This document shows positions 44,933 through 55,452 of a stretch of DNA of 64,000 bases, piece after piece; position 1 is the stretch's first letter; each line of letters starts with the position of its first letter. Below the pieces are notes generated by a model. That model searched no databases. It saw only the letters and a program-made list of their open reading frames with translations, and was not told the DNA's origin. A program made the position numbers and the translations under genes. Origin of the DNA: JBDHUW01 sp964642385 (GTDB lineage: Bacteria > Patescibacteriota > Gracilibacteria > Absconditabacterales > Absconditicoccaceae); assembly GCA_964642385.1 (NCBI GenBank), contig CAZXON010000005.1, forward strand, positions 8,859 through 72,858. The letters run 5' to 3'.

Positions 44933-45478
44933 CTATTTCTTCGCAGATTTACCTGCCTTCATCTTGATAGTTTCACCAAAGTATCTAATACCCTTTCCTT
45001 TGTATGGCTCTGGTTTTTTGAGTTTTCTAATTCTCGCAGCAGACTCACCAATAAGTTGTTTGTCTATTCCTGTCAAAGTGATTATGTCATTACCTTTTGG
45101 ATCTTTATCTATTGTAGCATTGATGCCTGCAGGTAAAATGAATTCAACAGGATGAGCATATCCAAGCGCAAATATCAATTTTTGTCCAGCTGTTTTTGCA
45201 GTGAAACCAACTCACAATACATGGAGTTTGATCTCGTATCAAGTAGACACTCCTGTAACCATATTTTGGATCAATGTTCTTGTCAACCCCCAAAGGTTTC
45301 TAATCTCATCGCTATCAACAGAAGTTGCAATTGTATCTCCTTCTACAACAGCATTGACACCAGGAAGCATCTTATATGACAACTCTCCCTTTGGACCTTT
45401 TACTTTTACAAGACTATTCTCCACCTGCACTGTAACTCCGCTAGGTATAGATATAACTTTTTTCCCAATTTTAGACAT
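44933..45478 (-). CDS. rplF: Ribosomal protein uL6
   Basis: A 181-residue L6 of the large subunit near the sarcin-ricin loop. Motifs: MSKIGKKVISIPSGV, VKVKGPKGELSY, the central VLGVGFTAKTAGQKLIFALGY and the C-terminal KKPEPYKGKGIRYFGE. One TGA glycine joins the two halves at VTGVSTGYEIKL. Confidence 0.96.
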
Positions 45479-45514
45479 GGATATATAATAGTAATGAATA
45501 AACTATAAGAAAGA

Positions 45515-45919
45515 CTAATAAATCTCAGCGATCAACTCTCAACCAATCTTTTTTTGTTTTGCAATATGCGCAGGCAATAATCCTTGAGAGGTTGATAAAA
45601 TACCAATTCCTCTTCCTGCAGCCACTGGTTTGATATCTTTGTAAGAAACATACCAACGTCTTGATGGTTTAGAGTAGAATTTGATAATAGGAATATCATT
45701 TATCTCATCCTTTACATGTTTGAGCGTGATATGTAGGGTTTTTTTATTTCCTTGTTCTAGGAGATCATATCAGAGTATAAACCCATATTCTTTCAGAAGA
45801 TCTAGCACGCTTGCTTTGAAGTGAGAATACACTACTCAGTCAAGAGATGTTCTTCTTGCCATATATGCATTTTTGATTCTAATAAGAAGATCGTGGATTG
45901 GAGCGTTCACAGAGCTCAT
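45515..45919 (-). CDS. rpsH: Ribosomal protein uS8
   Basis: A 134-residue S8, an early binder of 16S rRNA helix 21. It begins APIHDLLIRIKNAYMARR and ends LPAHIAKQKKIGGELIAEIY, with KPSRRWYVSYKDIKPVAAGRGIGILSTSQG between, all typical. Three TGA codons give Gly, including GGE near the end, and break the frame under code 11. Confidence 0.95.
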
Positions 45920-45965
45920 GTTCAATAAGAAATAGAAGATAAATTTTTATCGGTTTGGAAAAGGA

Positions 45966-46190
45966 CTATCGGCTTGCTTTTTTCAAACCCATAATAAGTC
46001 ACTCTCTAGCATACTTTCTAAGGCATACTCTACATACTCAGAAGTCTCTAATGTGACCTCATACCCTTCAACAGAGTTTGCATCTGTTGTAGTATCTTGT
46101 AGATTTTTCCATCTTAGTTCAAGCAGCGATCGCAGCAAACTTTTTTTGTTCTAAGCGAGCTTGTTTAACTTTTAGTGCATTTCTTGCCAT
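45966..46190 (-). CDS. rpsN: Ribosomal protein uS14, zinc type
   Basis: A 74-residue S14 with the zinc ribbon CKLC...CRVC at residues 37, 40, 53 and 56 and the conserved GGHIRDFGVCRVCLRKYAREG. Five of its codons are TGA glycines, including the ones next to the second and third cysteines, so the gene disappears completely if TGA is read as stop. It lies between uL5 and uS8 as usual. Confidence 0.95.
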
Positions 46191-46217
46191 AACAACGAGA
46201 TTATGTATGAATAAAGA

Positions 46218-46763
46218 TTATTTTGTAATGAATATGAACCCAAGAGACTCAAGGAGCGCTTGTGCGTCTGTTTTTGTTTCCGCATGAGTTACGATTGTTA
46301 TTTGAATTCCCATATTCGCACCTGATTCATCTGCCAAAAGTTCCGGAAAGATGGCTTGCGTAGATAAACCAATGTTTATATTATTTTGAGGATCAAAACT
46401 TTTTGGGTTTAATCAATTGAAATCCCTCACTCTTGGCATTACAACCTTGGTGAGTTTTTCAAGGAAATCATATGCCCTTTCTCTTCTAAGAGTAACCTTA
46501 TACATCACAGGCATACCTTCTCTTAGTTTGAAGTTAGAGATAGATTTCTTTGAATTGATAAGCAAAGGCCTTTGTCCAGTTATCTTTACAAGATTTTTTT
46601 GGATGTCTGAAAAGTCTTTTACTCCCTTTCTAGTTGCAAGAGAACCAATACCAACACTTACTATAACTTTGTCAATTACAGGAACTTGGTGAGGGTTTGT
46701 CTTAGCAAGTGATTTTTGGAGCTTGCCTTTAATTTCTTTGTGGAATTGGGTATATAAACTCAT
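46218..46763 (-). CDS. rplE: Ribosomal protein uL5
   Basis: A 181-residue L5, which binds 5S rRNA at the central protuberance. Motifs: NPHQVPVIDKVIVSVGIG, ITGQRPLLINSKKSISNFKLREGMPV and KVVMPRVRDFNGLNPKSFD with a TGA glycine. I chose the ATG reading MSLYTQF; an in-frame TTG six codons upstream is unlikely. Confidence 0.95.
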
Positions 46764-46801
46764 TGACACACGAAACGTCAAATAATAAAATAGTATTTAT
46801 G

Positions 46802-47089
46802 TTATTTTGTGATTTCTTTTTTGGTTTTTTTCAGAACTCTCACATGTTTACCATCTGCACTTGTGGTATTCCCTATTTTTGAGATTTCTTTACCATCAAA
46901 ATATGCGACATTTGAAGCATGAATTGGGTGAATTTTATCTACAAATCCTTTGCCCTTTACTGCTTTTTTCATCACGTTTATACCATCTACGATAACTTTA
47001 TCTCCATCAACGCTGATGATTTTTGATGTTTTTCCTTTGAACTTACCAGCGATAACTTTTACTGGATCGTTTTTGCGTAATTTTGTCAT
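46802..47089 (-). CDS. rplX: Ribosomal protein uL24
   Basis: A 95-residue L24 with the KOW motif DPVKVIAGKFKGKTSKIISVD, the VDGINVMKKAVK strand and HPIHASNVAYFD. It follows uL14 by 22 bases in the operon and has no TGA codons. Confidence 0.95.
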   Translation of the reverse strand: MTKLRKNDPVKVIAGKFKGKTSKIISVDGDKVIVDGINVMKKAVKGKGFVDKIHPIHASNVAYFDGKEISKIGNTTSADGKHVRVLKKTKKEITK

Positions 47090-47111
47090 GGGAATATGTA
47101 CATATGATAGA

Positions 47112-47480
47112 TTAAATAACTTCTTCTGCTATCGTCGCAACATCTTTGAAACCAACCTCTCTTAGCTCTCTTGCAACAGGTCCAAAAATTCTTTTTCAAA
47201 TTGGTCCGTTATCTTTGTCTACGAGTGCAACTGCGTTGTCGTTAAATCTAAGCAACGATCAGTCTTTTCTCGTTACTCATTTTTTGGTTCTCACGATTAC
47301 TGCTTTTGCAACATCTCCTTTTTTGAAAGAGGAAGCTGGAGTAACAGATTTGATAGCAATAACAACCTTATCTCAAATTGTTCCTTTCTTTCCTGAAGAA
47401 CCCTTCAAGATAGAAATCACTTTCCCTGTTTTGGCTCCTGTGTTATCCGCGATAATAACTTCCGATTCTGTTTGTAACAT
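47112..47480 (-). CDS. rplN: Ribosomal protein uL14
   Basis: A 122-residue L14: MLQTESEVIIADNTGAKTGKV, GTIGDKVVIAIKSVTP, VAKAVIVRTKKG and the end GPIGKRIFGPVARELRE are the family's markers. Four TGA codons (GTIG, KKG, KDG, PIG) are read as Gly. Confidence 0.96.
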
Positions 47481-47512
47481 TGTATGTTTCCAAAGAATAT
47501 ATAAATATTGTT

Positions 47513-47779
47513 TTAGATAGTGGCTACTTGTACCACCTCAACTAACGCCCATCTTTTTGTTTTGCTAGTAGGGTTAGCTAGTCTAATTTTTACTGTGTCA
47601 CCAATATGAGCACTATTTGTCTCATCATGTGCGTAGTATTTTACCTTTACGGTGTATCTTTTTCTATACAAAGGATGTTGCTTTACTGATTTAACCTCAA
47701 CAACGATAGTTTTATCCATCTTGTCGCTAACTACAGCTCCAACAAGCTCTTTGATGTTCTTTCAACCAAAAACCGCCAT
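47513..47779 (-). CDS. rpsQ: Ribosomal protein uS17
   Basis: An 88-residue S17 with the OB-fold motifs GAVVSDKMDKTIVVEVKSV, HPLYRKRYTVKVKYYAHDE and GDTVKI. The gene starts MAVFGG (the first G is GGT, the second TGA). Its ATG overlaps the TAA of uL29 by one base. Confidence 0.95.
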
Positions 47780-47988
47780 TATTTACTATTTGATTTAGAA
47801 GTTAAAGCCGTATTTATCTGTGCTATTTGTTTCCTTAATACAGATATTTGATGAGTTTCTTTCAGAGATTTTAGAGCATTTTTCATACGAAGCTCAAAGA
47901 GTTGTTTTTTGAGATCACGACGAAGGGCCACCAATTCTTTGGCTCATCTACCAGTTAAATCTTGAAATGTGATTTTTTCAACCGCCAT
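47779..47988 (-). CDS. rpmC: Ribosomal protein uL29
   Basis: A 69-residue L29 at the exit tunnel: two helices with the conserved LRRDLKKQLFELRMKNALKSLKETHQISVLRKQIA. A TGA glycine lies at residue 15 (GRGAKEL). It shares one base with the start of uS17. Confidence 0.94.
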
Positions 47989-48018
47989 GCGAGTGTAATA
48001 AACATATATAAAGTGTAA

Positions 48019-48441
48019 TTAGTTCACTTGTCCTTTTTCTACCACTTTTGTTTTCATAGGAAGCTTGAATCCAGCACTTCTGAATGCTTCTTTTGCAATC
48101 TTTTCGTCAAGACCACTTACTTCAAATATAACTGCTCCTTTCTTGATCCTAGCCGTATAGATATGTACGTCACCTTTTCCAGTACCCATCGGCATCTCCA
48201 ATCCTTTTTTGGTTTGTGGAACATCTGGGAACACTCTAAGCCACATTTTTCCTACCTTTCTGGTATGTCTAACGATAACTTTTCTGGCTGCTTCCAGTTG
48301 TCTATTTGTAACGTAAGAACTCGTAGTGGCTTTGATACCATATTCACCGAAAACTACTTGATTTCCTCTAGTAGCAGGACCAGTGATTCTACTTCTCATT
48401 TGCTTACGATATTTCCATCTTTTTGGTGTCAATAACGACAT
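48019..48441 (-). CDS. rplP: Ribosomal protein uL16
   Basis: A 140-residue L16 of the peptidyl-transferase region. Motifs: MSLLTPKRWKYRKQMR, the ATSSYVTNRQLEAARKVI helix, WLRVFPDVPQTKKGLEMPMG and GKGDVHIYTARIKKGAVIFE. No TGA codon is used. Confidence 0.96.
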   Translation of the reverse strand: MSLLTPKRWKYRKQMRSRITGPATRGNQVVFGEYGIKATTSSYVTNRQLEAARKVIVRHTRKVGKMWLRVFPDVPQTKKGLEMPMGTGKGDVHIYTARIKKGAVIFEVSGLDEKIAKEAFRSAGFKLPMKTKVVEKGQVN

Positions 48442-48484
48442 GGATTACAATAATTAATATGATTAAAATACATTTCTAATAGAA

Positions 48485-49249
48485 TTAATTTTCAACTTTT
48501 TTTGCATTTACTGGTTTCCTAACAGGAGCAGGTCTTGCAGGAGCTGGTTGCGCAGGAGAAACCTTTTCCATTGCTTTCTTTTTTGCTTCAGCGTTGTCAA
48601 GTTTAGCCGCTCATCCTTTTGTCATGAAGTCTCCTCTAGAAATCCATACTTTTACACCAAGGATTCCATATTTGGTAAGAGCTGTAGTAGCGCAGTAATC
48701 AATATCAGATCTCAATGTTTGAAGAGAAATTCTTCCTTGAGAAAACTTTTCACTTCTTGAAAGGTCTACTCATCCAAGTCTTCCCGATACTTGTACTTTG
48801 ATACCAGTTGCTCACTTTTCCATAACTTTTTGAATGAGTGTTTTTGCAACTCTTCTAAACGGCAAACGAGCTTCAAGTTGTTGAGCAGCGAACTCAGCCA
48901 TTATCTTAGCAGAAAGTTCTGGGAGTCTAACGTCTTTCAACACAACCTTGAACTCCCCTCCAAACTTTTTTTCTAGTTTTTTTTGGAATTCTTCTAGCTT
49001 CTTACCTTCTTTTCCTAAGATAAGAGCAGGTTTAGCAGTAAAGACAATTATTTCAGTTTCTTTTTCTGTCTTTCTAATAACAAGCTTTGCAATACCAGTT
49101 CTTTTGTAGGTTTCATCTACAAATTTTCTAATTTGCATATCTTGTACAAAAAACTCTGCAGCTTGGCGTTTTGTTTTGCCATACCATTCTGAAGATCGTG
49201 ATCTTGTTACCCCAACTCTCAGTCCTCTTGGGTCTGCCTTTTGTCACAT
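48485..49249 (-). CDS. rpsC: Ribosomal protein uS3
   Basis: A 254-residue S3 at the mRNA entry site. The KH domain (ALILGKEGKKLEEFQKKLEKK) and the C-terminal domain (GVKVWISRGDFM, SGRLGGVDLSR) are present, with an extra Ala/Pro/Lys tail of about 40 residues. The second codon is TGA: MGQKADPRGLRVGVTRSRSS, where other S3 proteins begin MGQKxxP, so UGA encodes a glycine found almost universally. Confidence 0.96.
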
Positions 49250-49257
49250 AAATTATA

Positions 49258-49599
49258 CTATTTAGTATCTAAAATAACTTTTACAAATGATCTATGTTTT
49301 TCATATGGATGCATCCTAGATCTTGATGCAAATCTCATTCTTTTGATCTTTGTTCACCTTCAAATAAGAATATGTTGGATGTACAAAGACGATGGATCCT
49401 TTCCCAAAACATTTACAGCATTTGCTTGTGCAGATTTTATAACCTTCCAAAGCATTTTTGCAGCAGCTTTTGGCGTATTTTCCAATATAATGAGAGCATC
49501 ATCTACTTTTTTGCCAGCAACGAGTTTTGCCAAAAGTTGCATCTTTTTGTATGATGTAAGGGCATATTTCAACGTCGCACTAAGACTTTTTTGCATTGT
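49258..49599 (-). CDS. rplV: Ribosomal protein uL22
   Basis: A 113-residue L22, whose beta-hairpin lines the exit tunnel. It contains LLAKLVAGKKVDDALIILENTPKAAAKM and the C-terminal GEQRSKRMRFASRSRMHPYEKHRS, starting with a TGA glycine where the family has G. I chose ATG at MQKSLS over an upstream TTG. Confidence 0.93.
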
Positions 49600-49627
49600 G
49601 TTCAACAAGAATAATAGTTAAAATGTT

Positions 49628-49885
49628 CTAGAATGGATGTCACTTGAATGTTCTTGTAGGAACAAACTCTCCCAATCTATGTCCAATCATTTCTTCATTG
49701 ATATAAAGACTCGCGAATTGCCTACCATTGTGCACAGCGAAGGTAAAACCAACCATCTCTGGACTAATTTGGCATGCTCTATCTCGAACCTTTATTACCT
49801 TTTTATCTCCAGTTGCCGTCATAGCAGCGACTTTTTTAAGAAGCCTCTCGTTGACATAGAATCATTTTTTGAGCGATCTCGTCAT
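49628..49885 (-). CDS. rpsS: Ribosomal protein uS19
   Basis: An 85-residue S19: MTRSLKKGFYVNERLLKKV, RACQISPEMVGFTFAVHNGRQF and the end GHRLGEFVPTRTFKGH are canonical, with TGA for the glycines in KKGFY and FKGH. Confidence 0.95.
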
Positions 49886-49918
49886 GAATAACAGATTTTG
49901 ATGAATAAATAATATATA

Positions 49919-50764
49919 TTAATTTTTTGTCCTTCTTGATACTATAAACTTCGTTGACCACTTTTTAGACTTTCTTGTCTTTTTTCCAGCTGGAACCGGT
50001 CTACCATTGAACGCTTTAGGGAATTTCAAACCAATTTCTGAATGTCCTTCAGCACCACCGTGCGGATGATCTACTGGGTTCATTGATTTACCAAGCACAT
50101 TTGGTTTGCGACCTAACCGTCTTTGTCTACCTGCTTTACCAACCACGATGTTTTTGTGATCTTCATTTCCAAGCTGACCGATAGTTGCGAAGCATTTTTC
50201 ATCAAACTTTCTCACTTCACCTGAAGGCAATTTAACAAACACAACACGCAACGCCTCATCTTTACCTGTAACAGTTCAGAACGATCCTGCGGATTTGATT
50301 GTTTTCCCTTTAGAGTTTGGGGTGAATTCAAGATTGAATATGCTGAATCCTTCTGGGATATCCTTGAGTTGTTTTCTGTTTCCAGCAGTCAAAATAGCTT
50401 GTTCACCTGACATAATAGGATCGCCAACTTTCAATCACTTCCATGCGAGAACATATCTTTTTTCCCCATCTGCATAAGAAACGAGAGCTATCCTAGCGGT
50501 TCTATTTGGATCATATTCAATAGAAACAACTTTTGCAGGAATGTTTACCTTGTCATACCCTCTGAAATCGATGATACGATATAGTCTTTTGTGACCACCT
50601 CACATCCATCTTGATGTTGTTCTTCCATACTGGTTTCTTCCTCCAGAGCTTTTTAGTGGAGAAGTAAGACTCTTTTCTGGAGTTTTTGTGGTGATATTAG
50701 AGAAGTCATATCAGACCATAGCACGTCTCGAAGGTGTATACGGCTTATATTTTTTAACTGCCAT
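49919..50764 (-). CDS. rplB: Ribosomal protein uL2
   Basis: A 281-residue L2, needed for peptidyl transfer and subunit joining. Markers: GRNQYGRTTSRWMGGGHKRLYRIIDF, SIEYDPNRTARIALV, and the C-terminal NPVDHPHGGAEGH with the catalytically important His and KTRKSKKWSTKFIVSRR. Five TGA codons encode Gly, including one in MGGGHK. Confidence 0.97.
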
Positions 50765-50831
50765 TTGTTATACAAATAAGAATTAAGAAGTAAGATATAT
50801 TTTAGACCGAAGTCATTATGCTAAGCATCAA

Positions 50832-51191
50832 TTACACATCCAATACTGGTAGTTTTTTGCCAGCCTCAACCGTAACAATAGCTTTTTTGTAAGCTCTTCT
50901 CACGAGTTTCCTGTTTGCTCTTCCTTTTATTTTTACCCAAGAAAGATTAACAGCCACTGGTTTAACACCATATATTGCAAGGATTGATTGCTTTACATCA
51001 TTTTTGTTTGCATCAGAGTGTACTTTGAAAAAATATTTTTTTTCACCTTTTTTTTCATCAACATCTCCTCCTGCATACGCTTTTTCTGTTAGAACCGGAG
51101 CAAGGATAATACTATAAGGACTAAGATCCGCCAACGCTTTTGTTGAAACAGATTTTTTTGCTCTTTGTCTTAGGATATCAATATACGCCAT
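50832..51191 (-). CDS. rplW: Ribosomal protein uL23
   Basis: A 119-residue L23 at the tunnel exit, where trigger factor and SRP dock. SIILAPVLTEKAYAGGD, YFFKVHSDANKNDVKQSILAIYGVKPVAVN and RANRKLVRRAYKKAIVTV are typical. I use the ATG reading MAYIDI; a frame extends 19 codons further up into the end of uL4. Confidence 0.93.
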   Translation of the reverse strand: MAYIDILRQRAKKSVSTKALADLSPYSIILAPVLTEKAYAGGDVDEKKGEKKYFFKVHSDANKNDVKQSILAIYGVKPVAVNLSWVKIKGRANRKLVRRAYKKAIVTVEAGKKLPVLDV

Positions 51192-51228
51192 AGCGATAAG
51201 TACATGCACAAAATAAATATATAATTTT

Positions 51229-51876
51229 TTAGTTATCTGATCATTCAAATAGAGTGTTCCATTTGTCTAACGATCCAACACTTACTAGAACTTTTTCGTA
51301 ATGAAGAAGATCTACTGGATTTACGTATGACGCAAGGATTGTTTTTACTGTTGGGATATTTGCAAGTGATTTCTCGAGAGCTTGATTTTTCTCAGGGATC
51401 ACAACCAATACTTTTTTCCCTCATAGACCTACATTTTGGAGCATAACAAGAGCATCTTTTGTTTTGATAGCATCAAGTGCGTTGTCTACCAATCAAATAA
51501 GTTGTTCGTTTTTTGCCTTGAGAGTCAACAAACCAGCAAGCGCCAATTTTTTCATTTTCTTTGGCATAGCTTTTGTATGGTTTATTTCGTTTGTAGGACC
51601 GAAAGCAACTCATCCATGCTTCCTGATAGGAGAACGTGAAGAACCAACTCTAGCATTTCCTGTACCTTTTTGTTTGTACAGTTTTCTACCAGAGCCCGCT
51701 ACCTCAGCTCTCGTTTTGGTGTGAGCATATGGAATACGAGCATTTGCTTGTTGCAAAACGTAGAACTCATGAATCAATCATTCGTTAATATTTCCATCAG
51801 CGAAAATATTTTCGTTTAATTGTTTCGTTTCTACAGCTTTTCCTTGTGTGTCGTGTATTATGATAGAATAACTCAT
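51229..51876 (-). CDS. rplD: Ribosomal protein uL4
   Basis: A 215-residue L4: RIPYAHTKTRAEVAGSGRKLYKQKGTGNARVGSSRSP is the extended tunnel loop (in two parts here), and KKMKKLALAGLLTLKAKN and VLVVIPEKNQALEKSLANI follow. Six or more TGA codons read as Gly (e.g. KHGGVAFGP). Confidence 0.95.
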
Positions 51877-51906
51877 CTATAATTATGATAACAAAATAAC
51901 ATAAAT

Positions 51907-52512
51907 CTACCCAACGTATAATGATATGTAGCCATTGTATGCGCCTGGTATTGGACCTTTTATTGCAACGAATGGAACTCATTGAAGTACCATAGTTTCA
52001 ACGATTGGTCTTTTGTGAAGAGTAACAGTTTCGTTACCCATATGACCAGCATGTGGATGTCCTTTTTGTACACGTCTAGGTTTTCTATTTCACAATCAAC
52101 CAATATGTCTGTGGAATTTAGAACCATGTGTTTTTGGACCACCTTTTAGTCCAAATCTCCTAATAGCACCTTGATATCCTTTTCCTTTTGAGACACCAGT
52201 AAGTGCAACTTCCGTAACACCTTCTAGAACCTCAGTAGAGAGCACACTTCAAGCAGGATACATGCTTTGAAAGGTTTCGTCATGTGGGAACTCTTTAAGT
52301 AAACCGTATGATATTTTTTGACCCTTTTCTTTGTTTGATTCTTTTTTTCAAACTCACAAAATAGCAGCGTTGTAGCCGTCTTTTTCAAGGGTTTTATATC
52401 TAACAACTTCTTGAGGAACGATCTCCAAAAGCGTTACCGCTGTATGGTGGCCATCCAATCGAAGCTTGGTCATTTCTTTTTTTCTGACTATGAGTCATTT
52501 TGTCGTTTTCAT
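51907..52512 (-). CDS. rplC: Ribosomal protein uL3
   Basis: A 201-residue L3. VTGVSKGKGYQGAIRRF (here LTGVSKG...), KGGPKTHGSKFHRHIGGLG and RRVQKGHPHAGHMGN carry the conserved loop towards the peptidyl-transferase centre. TGA codes for the second Gly of IGG and others. It starts MKTTKGLIVRKKEMT, where the family has GLIGxKxGMT. Confidence 0.95.
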
Positions 52513-52545
52513 GACAATCAAGTTGCTTAATGGGTATATAAAGAT

Positions 52546-52866
52546 TTAGAACACTTTTACCTCCACTGAAACCCCAACAGGAATTGAGAGATTTTGTAAG
52601 TATTCTATAGTTTTGGGTCCAGTTTCAACAACATCGATCAATCTCGCATATGTAGATCTCTCAAATTGTTCTCTAGCGTTTTTGTAAACAAAGTTTGCTC
52701 TAAGAACCGTATACAATTTCCTTTGTTTTGGCAATGGAATAGGTCCTTTCATAGTAGCTCACGACTTTACAAGAAGTCCAACAATTTTACTTGTTGAAGT
52801 TTCGAGCATTTTTACATCGTAGCTCTTTAGCTTTATCCTTAACTTAGGTGATGTCGTATCAGCCAT
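52546..52866 (-). CDS. rpsJ: Ribosomal protein uS10
   Basis: A 106-residue S10. The opening KLRIKLKSYDVKMLETS, GATMKGPIPLPKQRKLYTVLRA and the end YLQNLSIPVGVSVEVKV are canonical. One TGA glycine at SGAT links the two parts. It is the first ribosomal protein gene after tuf. Confidence 0.95.
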
Positions 52867-52976
52867 ATGTGTATGAGTCTGGGCAAAATAAATAATGCAT
52901 AGTGTGAAGACCGGTTCTCTTGTGAAAAACCAGTCCTCAAACTAGGTTATCGTTCTAGTAATTTTTTGTCTTCTAA

Positions 52977-54149
52977 TTAGTCAAGAATTTTGATGATTGA
53001 TCCAGCGCCAACAGTTCTTCCACCCTCACGGATAGCAAACTTTTGACCGTCTTCAATTGCAACCTTGTAGATAAGTTCAACTGTAATAGCAGCATTATCA
53101 CCAGGCATAATCATCTCTCTTCCTTCCATTGATACTTCTCCAGTTACATCTGTTGTTCCCAAGAAAAATTGAGGTTTGTATCCAGTCATAAATGGAGTAT
53201 GTCTTCCTCCTTCTTCTTTTTTCAATACATATATTTGTGCTTCAAATTTCTTGTGTGGTTTAACAGTACCTGGTTTAGCAAGAACTTGTCCTCTTTCTAC
53301 TTGATCTTTTTCAACACCTCTCACCAAAAGTCCAACGTTCATACCAGCTTCTGCTGTAGGATGTTGTTTGTGGAACATTTCTATTCCTGTAACTACTGTT
53401 GCAGTAGGATCATCTGAAAGTCCAACTATTTCAACTGCTTCATTCATGTTAACAACACCTCTTTCAATTCTACCTGTAAGAACTGTTCATCTTCCTTTGA
53501 TAGAAAATACATCTTCAATAGGCATCATAAAAGGTTTTTCAGTTTCTCTAGCTGGGTTTGGAATATATGTGTCAAGAGCGTTAAGAAGTTCCCAAATTGA
53601 TTTTGCGTCACCTTCTGCGTCAGTTGGATTTTCTACCGCTTTGAGCGCAGATCATCTAATGATAGGAGTGTTAGCTCCATCAAAACCATTTGCAGTAAGA
53701 AGATCTCTTACTTCTTCTTCTACTAGATCGATCATATCCGCATCGTCTACCATATCACATTTGTTTAGGTATACGAGGATATAAGGTACATTAACTTGTT
53801 TTGCAAGAAGAACGTGCTCTTTTGTTTGAGGCATTGGTCCATCTGTAGCAGCAACTACAAGTATAGCACCATCCATCTGTGCAGCACCAATAATCATGTT
53901 TTTAACATAATCGGCATGCCCTGGACAGTCTATATGAGCGTAATGTCTAGTATCAGTTTCATATTCAACGTGTCTCGTATTGATAGTAATACCTCTTGCC
54001 TTTTCTTCTGGAGCGTTGTCGATGTCGGCATACTTTTGCACTTGTGCAAAACCCTTTGTAGCAGCTACTGTAGTAATAGCAGCAGTCAATGTTGTTTTCC
54101 CATGATCAACGTGACCAATCGTCCCTACATTAACGTGAATTTTTGACAT
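52977..54149 (-). CDS. tuf: Elongation factor Tu
   Basis: A 390-residue EF-Tu. The GTPase motifs are GHVDHGKTT (18-26), DCPGHADY (G3), NKCD (G4) and the switch I region ARGITINTRHVEYE; the C-terminal barrels include GMNVGLLVRGVEK and REGGRTVGAGSI. At least two glycines are TGA (IIRGSALK and GRGTVLTGR), so UGA is tolerated even in one of the most expressed genes. The frame runs back into the tRNA-Ile gene, but the ATG at MSKIHVNVG is the start. The tRNA cluster lies 36 bases upstream. Confidence 0.97.
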
Positions 54150-54185
54150 AATGATATATAATAAAGAATAAATAATTGCATAGTG

Positions 54186-54262
54186 TGGTGGGCATAGATG
54201 GACTTGAACCATCGACCCCGTCCTTATCAGAGACGTGCTCTAACCAACTGAGCTACATGCCC
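54186..54262 (-). tRNA. tRNA-Ile (GAU)
   Basis: A 77-base cloverleaf with acceptor GGGCATG/TATGCCC, anticodon loop CTGATAA and anticodon GAT, T-loop TTCAAGT, and encoded CCA. It stands 36 bases before the tuf start and is probably cut from the tuf transcript. Confidence 0.95.
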
Positions 54263-54280
54263 ACGGGCTTATAAGTAATC

Positions 54281-54357
54281 TGGTCGGGGATGCGGGACTC
54301 GAACTCGCGGCCTCTTGGTCCCAAACCAAGCGCTCTAGCCATCTGAGCTAATCCCCG
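54281..54357 (-). tRNA. tRNA-Pro (UGG)
   Basis: A 77-base cloverleaf with acceptor CGGGGAT/ATCCCCG, anticodon loop TTTGGGA, anticodon TGG and encoded CCA. It is 18 bases from tRNA-Ile. Confidence 0.95.
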
Positions 54358-54382
54358 ATAGTAGTTCATGTTTTGTAATGGG

Positions 54383-54457
54383 TGGTGCCAGGGAGAAGAA
54401 TCGAACTTCCGACACAGGGCTTTTCAGGCCCCTGCTCTACCACTGAGCTACCCTGGC
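54383..54457 (-). tRNA. tRNA-Phe (GAA)
   Basis: A 75-base cloverleaf with acceptor GCCAGGG/CCCTGGC, anticodon loop CTGAAAA, anticodon GAA and encoded CCA. A -10-like TATAAT at 54467-54472 on the same strand stands ten bases upstream, so it is probably the first gene of the tRNA-tuf-ribosomal transcript. Confidence 0.95.
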
Positions 54458-54472
54458 ATGGTATACATTATA

Positions 54473-54999
54473 CTGCAGGCGTCTAGGTAGATTTGGTATA
54501 TAATAGACCTCTGCGAACGGTTTCTTTCCCAAATTCTTTTTTTCTTAATTCAGACGAAAAAAAAGTTGCACATAATTATAGGCAGTGAACATCGACAAAG
54601 GATGTTTTTACACTAGTATATGTACTGGCTTACTAATTGGTGTTTTATGAGTTTTTTGTTTTTGCTATGTGTCAAATATTTTAGACTGTGTAAGGTATAT
54701 CGTAAGGATTGGCAGACCGATTGCAAGAGAAAATTAATCGAAAGTTAGACAAAAGTAGACAGGCGAATATAGATAGGAAAATTTCAATTATATATTAGTT
54801 GTATATGTGCTTTTGAAAAGTAAGGGAAAAGGCGATAAGAACAAAGAGATGGTAGGTAAAACATATCATCAAATAGATTTATAAGGTGAAAACTTACAAA
54901 TGGTACCAAAATTCTTTGAATGTGGGAGCAAAAAATTTCCCCTGTATTTTTTTTTTCTTTTTATTACATTTAAGATGTTTATTTTTCTTATTTTTACAA
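54473..54999. other. Intergenic region without recognised gene
   Basis: About 530 bases of AT-rich sequence between the divergent tRNA-tuf operon and a plus-strand membrane protein. Apart from the tRNA promoter area, I see only short chance frames (the longest about 42 codons) and homopolymer runs. No repeat or structured RNA was evident. Confidence 0.5.
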
Positions 55000-55344
55000 A
55001 TGGAAGACGAAACTGGGTTGCAAACCAAAGTCTTGTGATTGATTTGTACCGTGTTTGTGGTCATAGCGGTAAGCTATGGCGTTTCAGTTATTTCAGATAG
55101 CAAAAGCAATGCGAGCAACATGAATTCATCATCTTGAGTGGTCACTGAAAAAACAGCACAGAGAGCTAAATTATTGTCCAATTCGAGCAGTGGTGATGAT
55201 CTACAAGAAAACACTACTGGAGATAGTGTACTAGAAAGCACTACTTGAGATGTCGCTCAAAATAACGCTACTGGAAACGATTCCATCATAATAGAATACA
55301 AACGTGAAACCGAAATAAGCGATGTAAATATAACAGATTATTAA
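55000..55344 (+). CDS. Small membrane-anchored protein with a Thr/Ser/Asn-rich tail
   Basis: A 114-residue protein with a short acidic start, a hydrophobic helix at residues 12-30 and a low-complexity extracytoplasmic part containing repeated TTGDS/TTGDV/ATGND units. These repeats (NTTGDSV, STTGDVA, NATGNDS) are three near-copies of about ten residues. No family recognised. It resembles in layout the 144-residue protein after murF: a short cytoplasmic part, one helix and a polar tail. Confidence 0.6.
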
Positions 55345-55452
55345 TTACGGTATTATAGTTTTCGAAAAAAATAAAAAGAAATAATTTGACAATATGTACA
55401 CGGGTAGCTAAACAACCAAAGTAAAATTTTTGTAGACATTAATTTTGAACAG

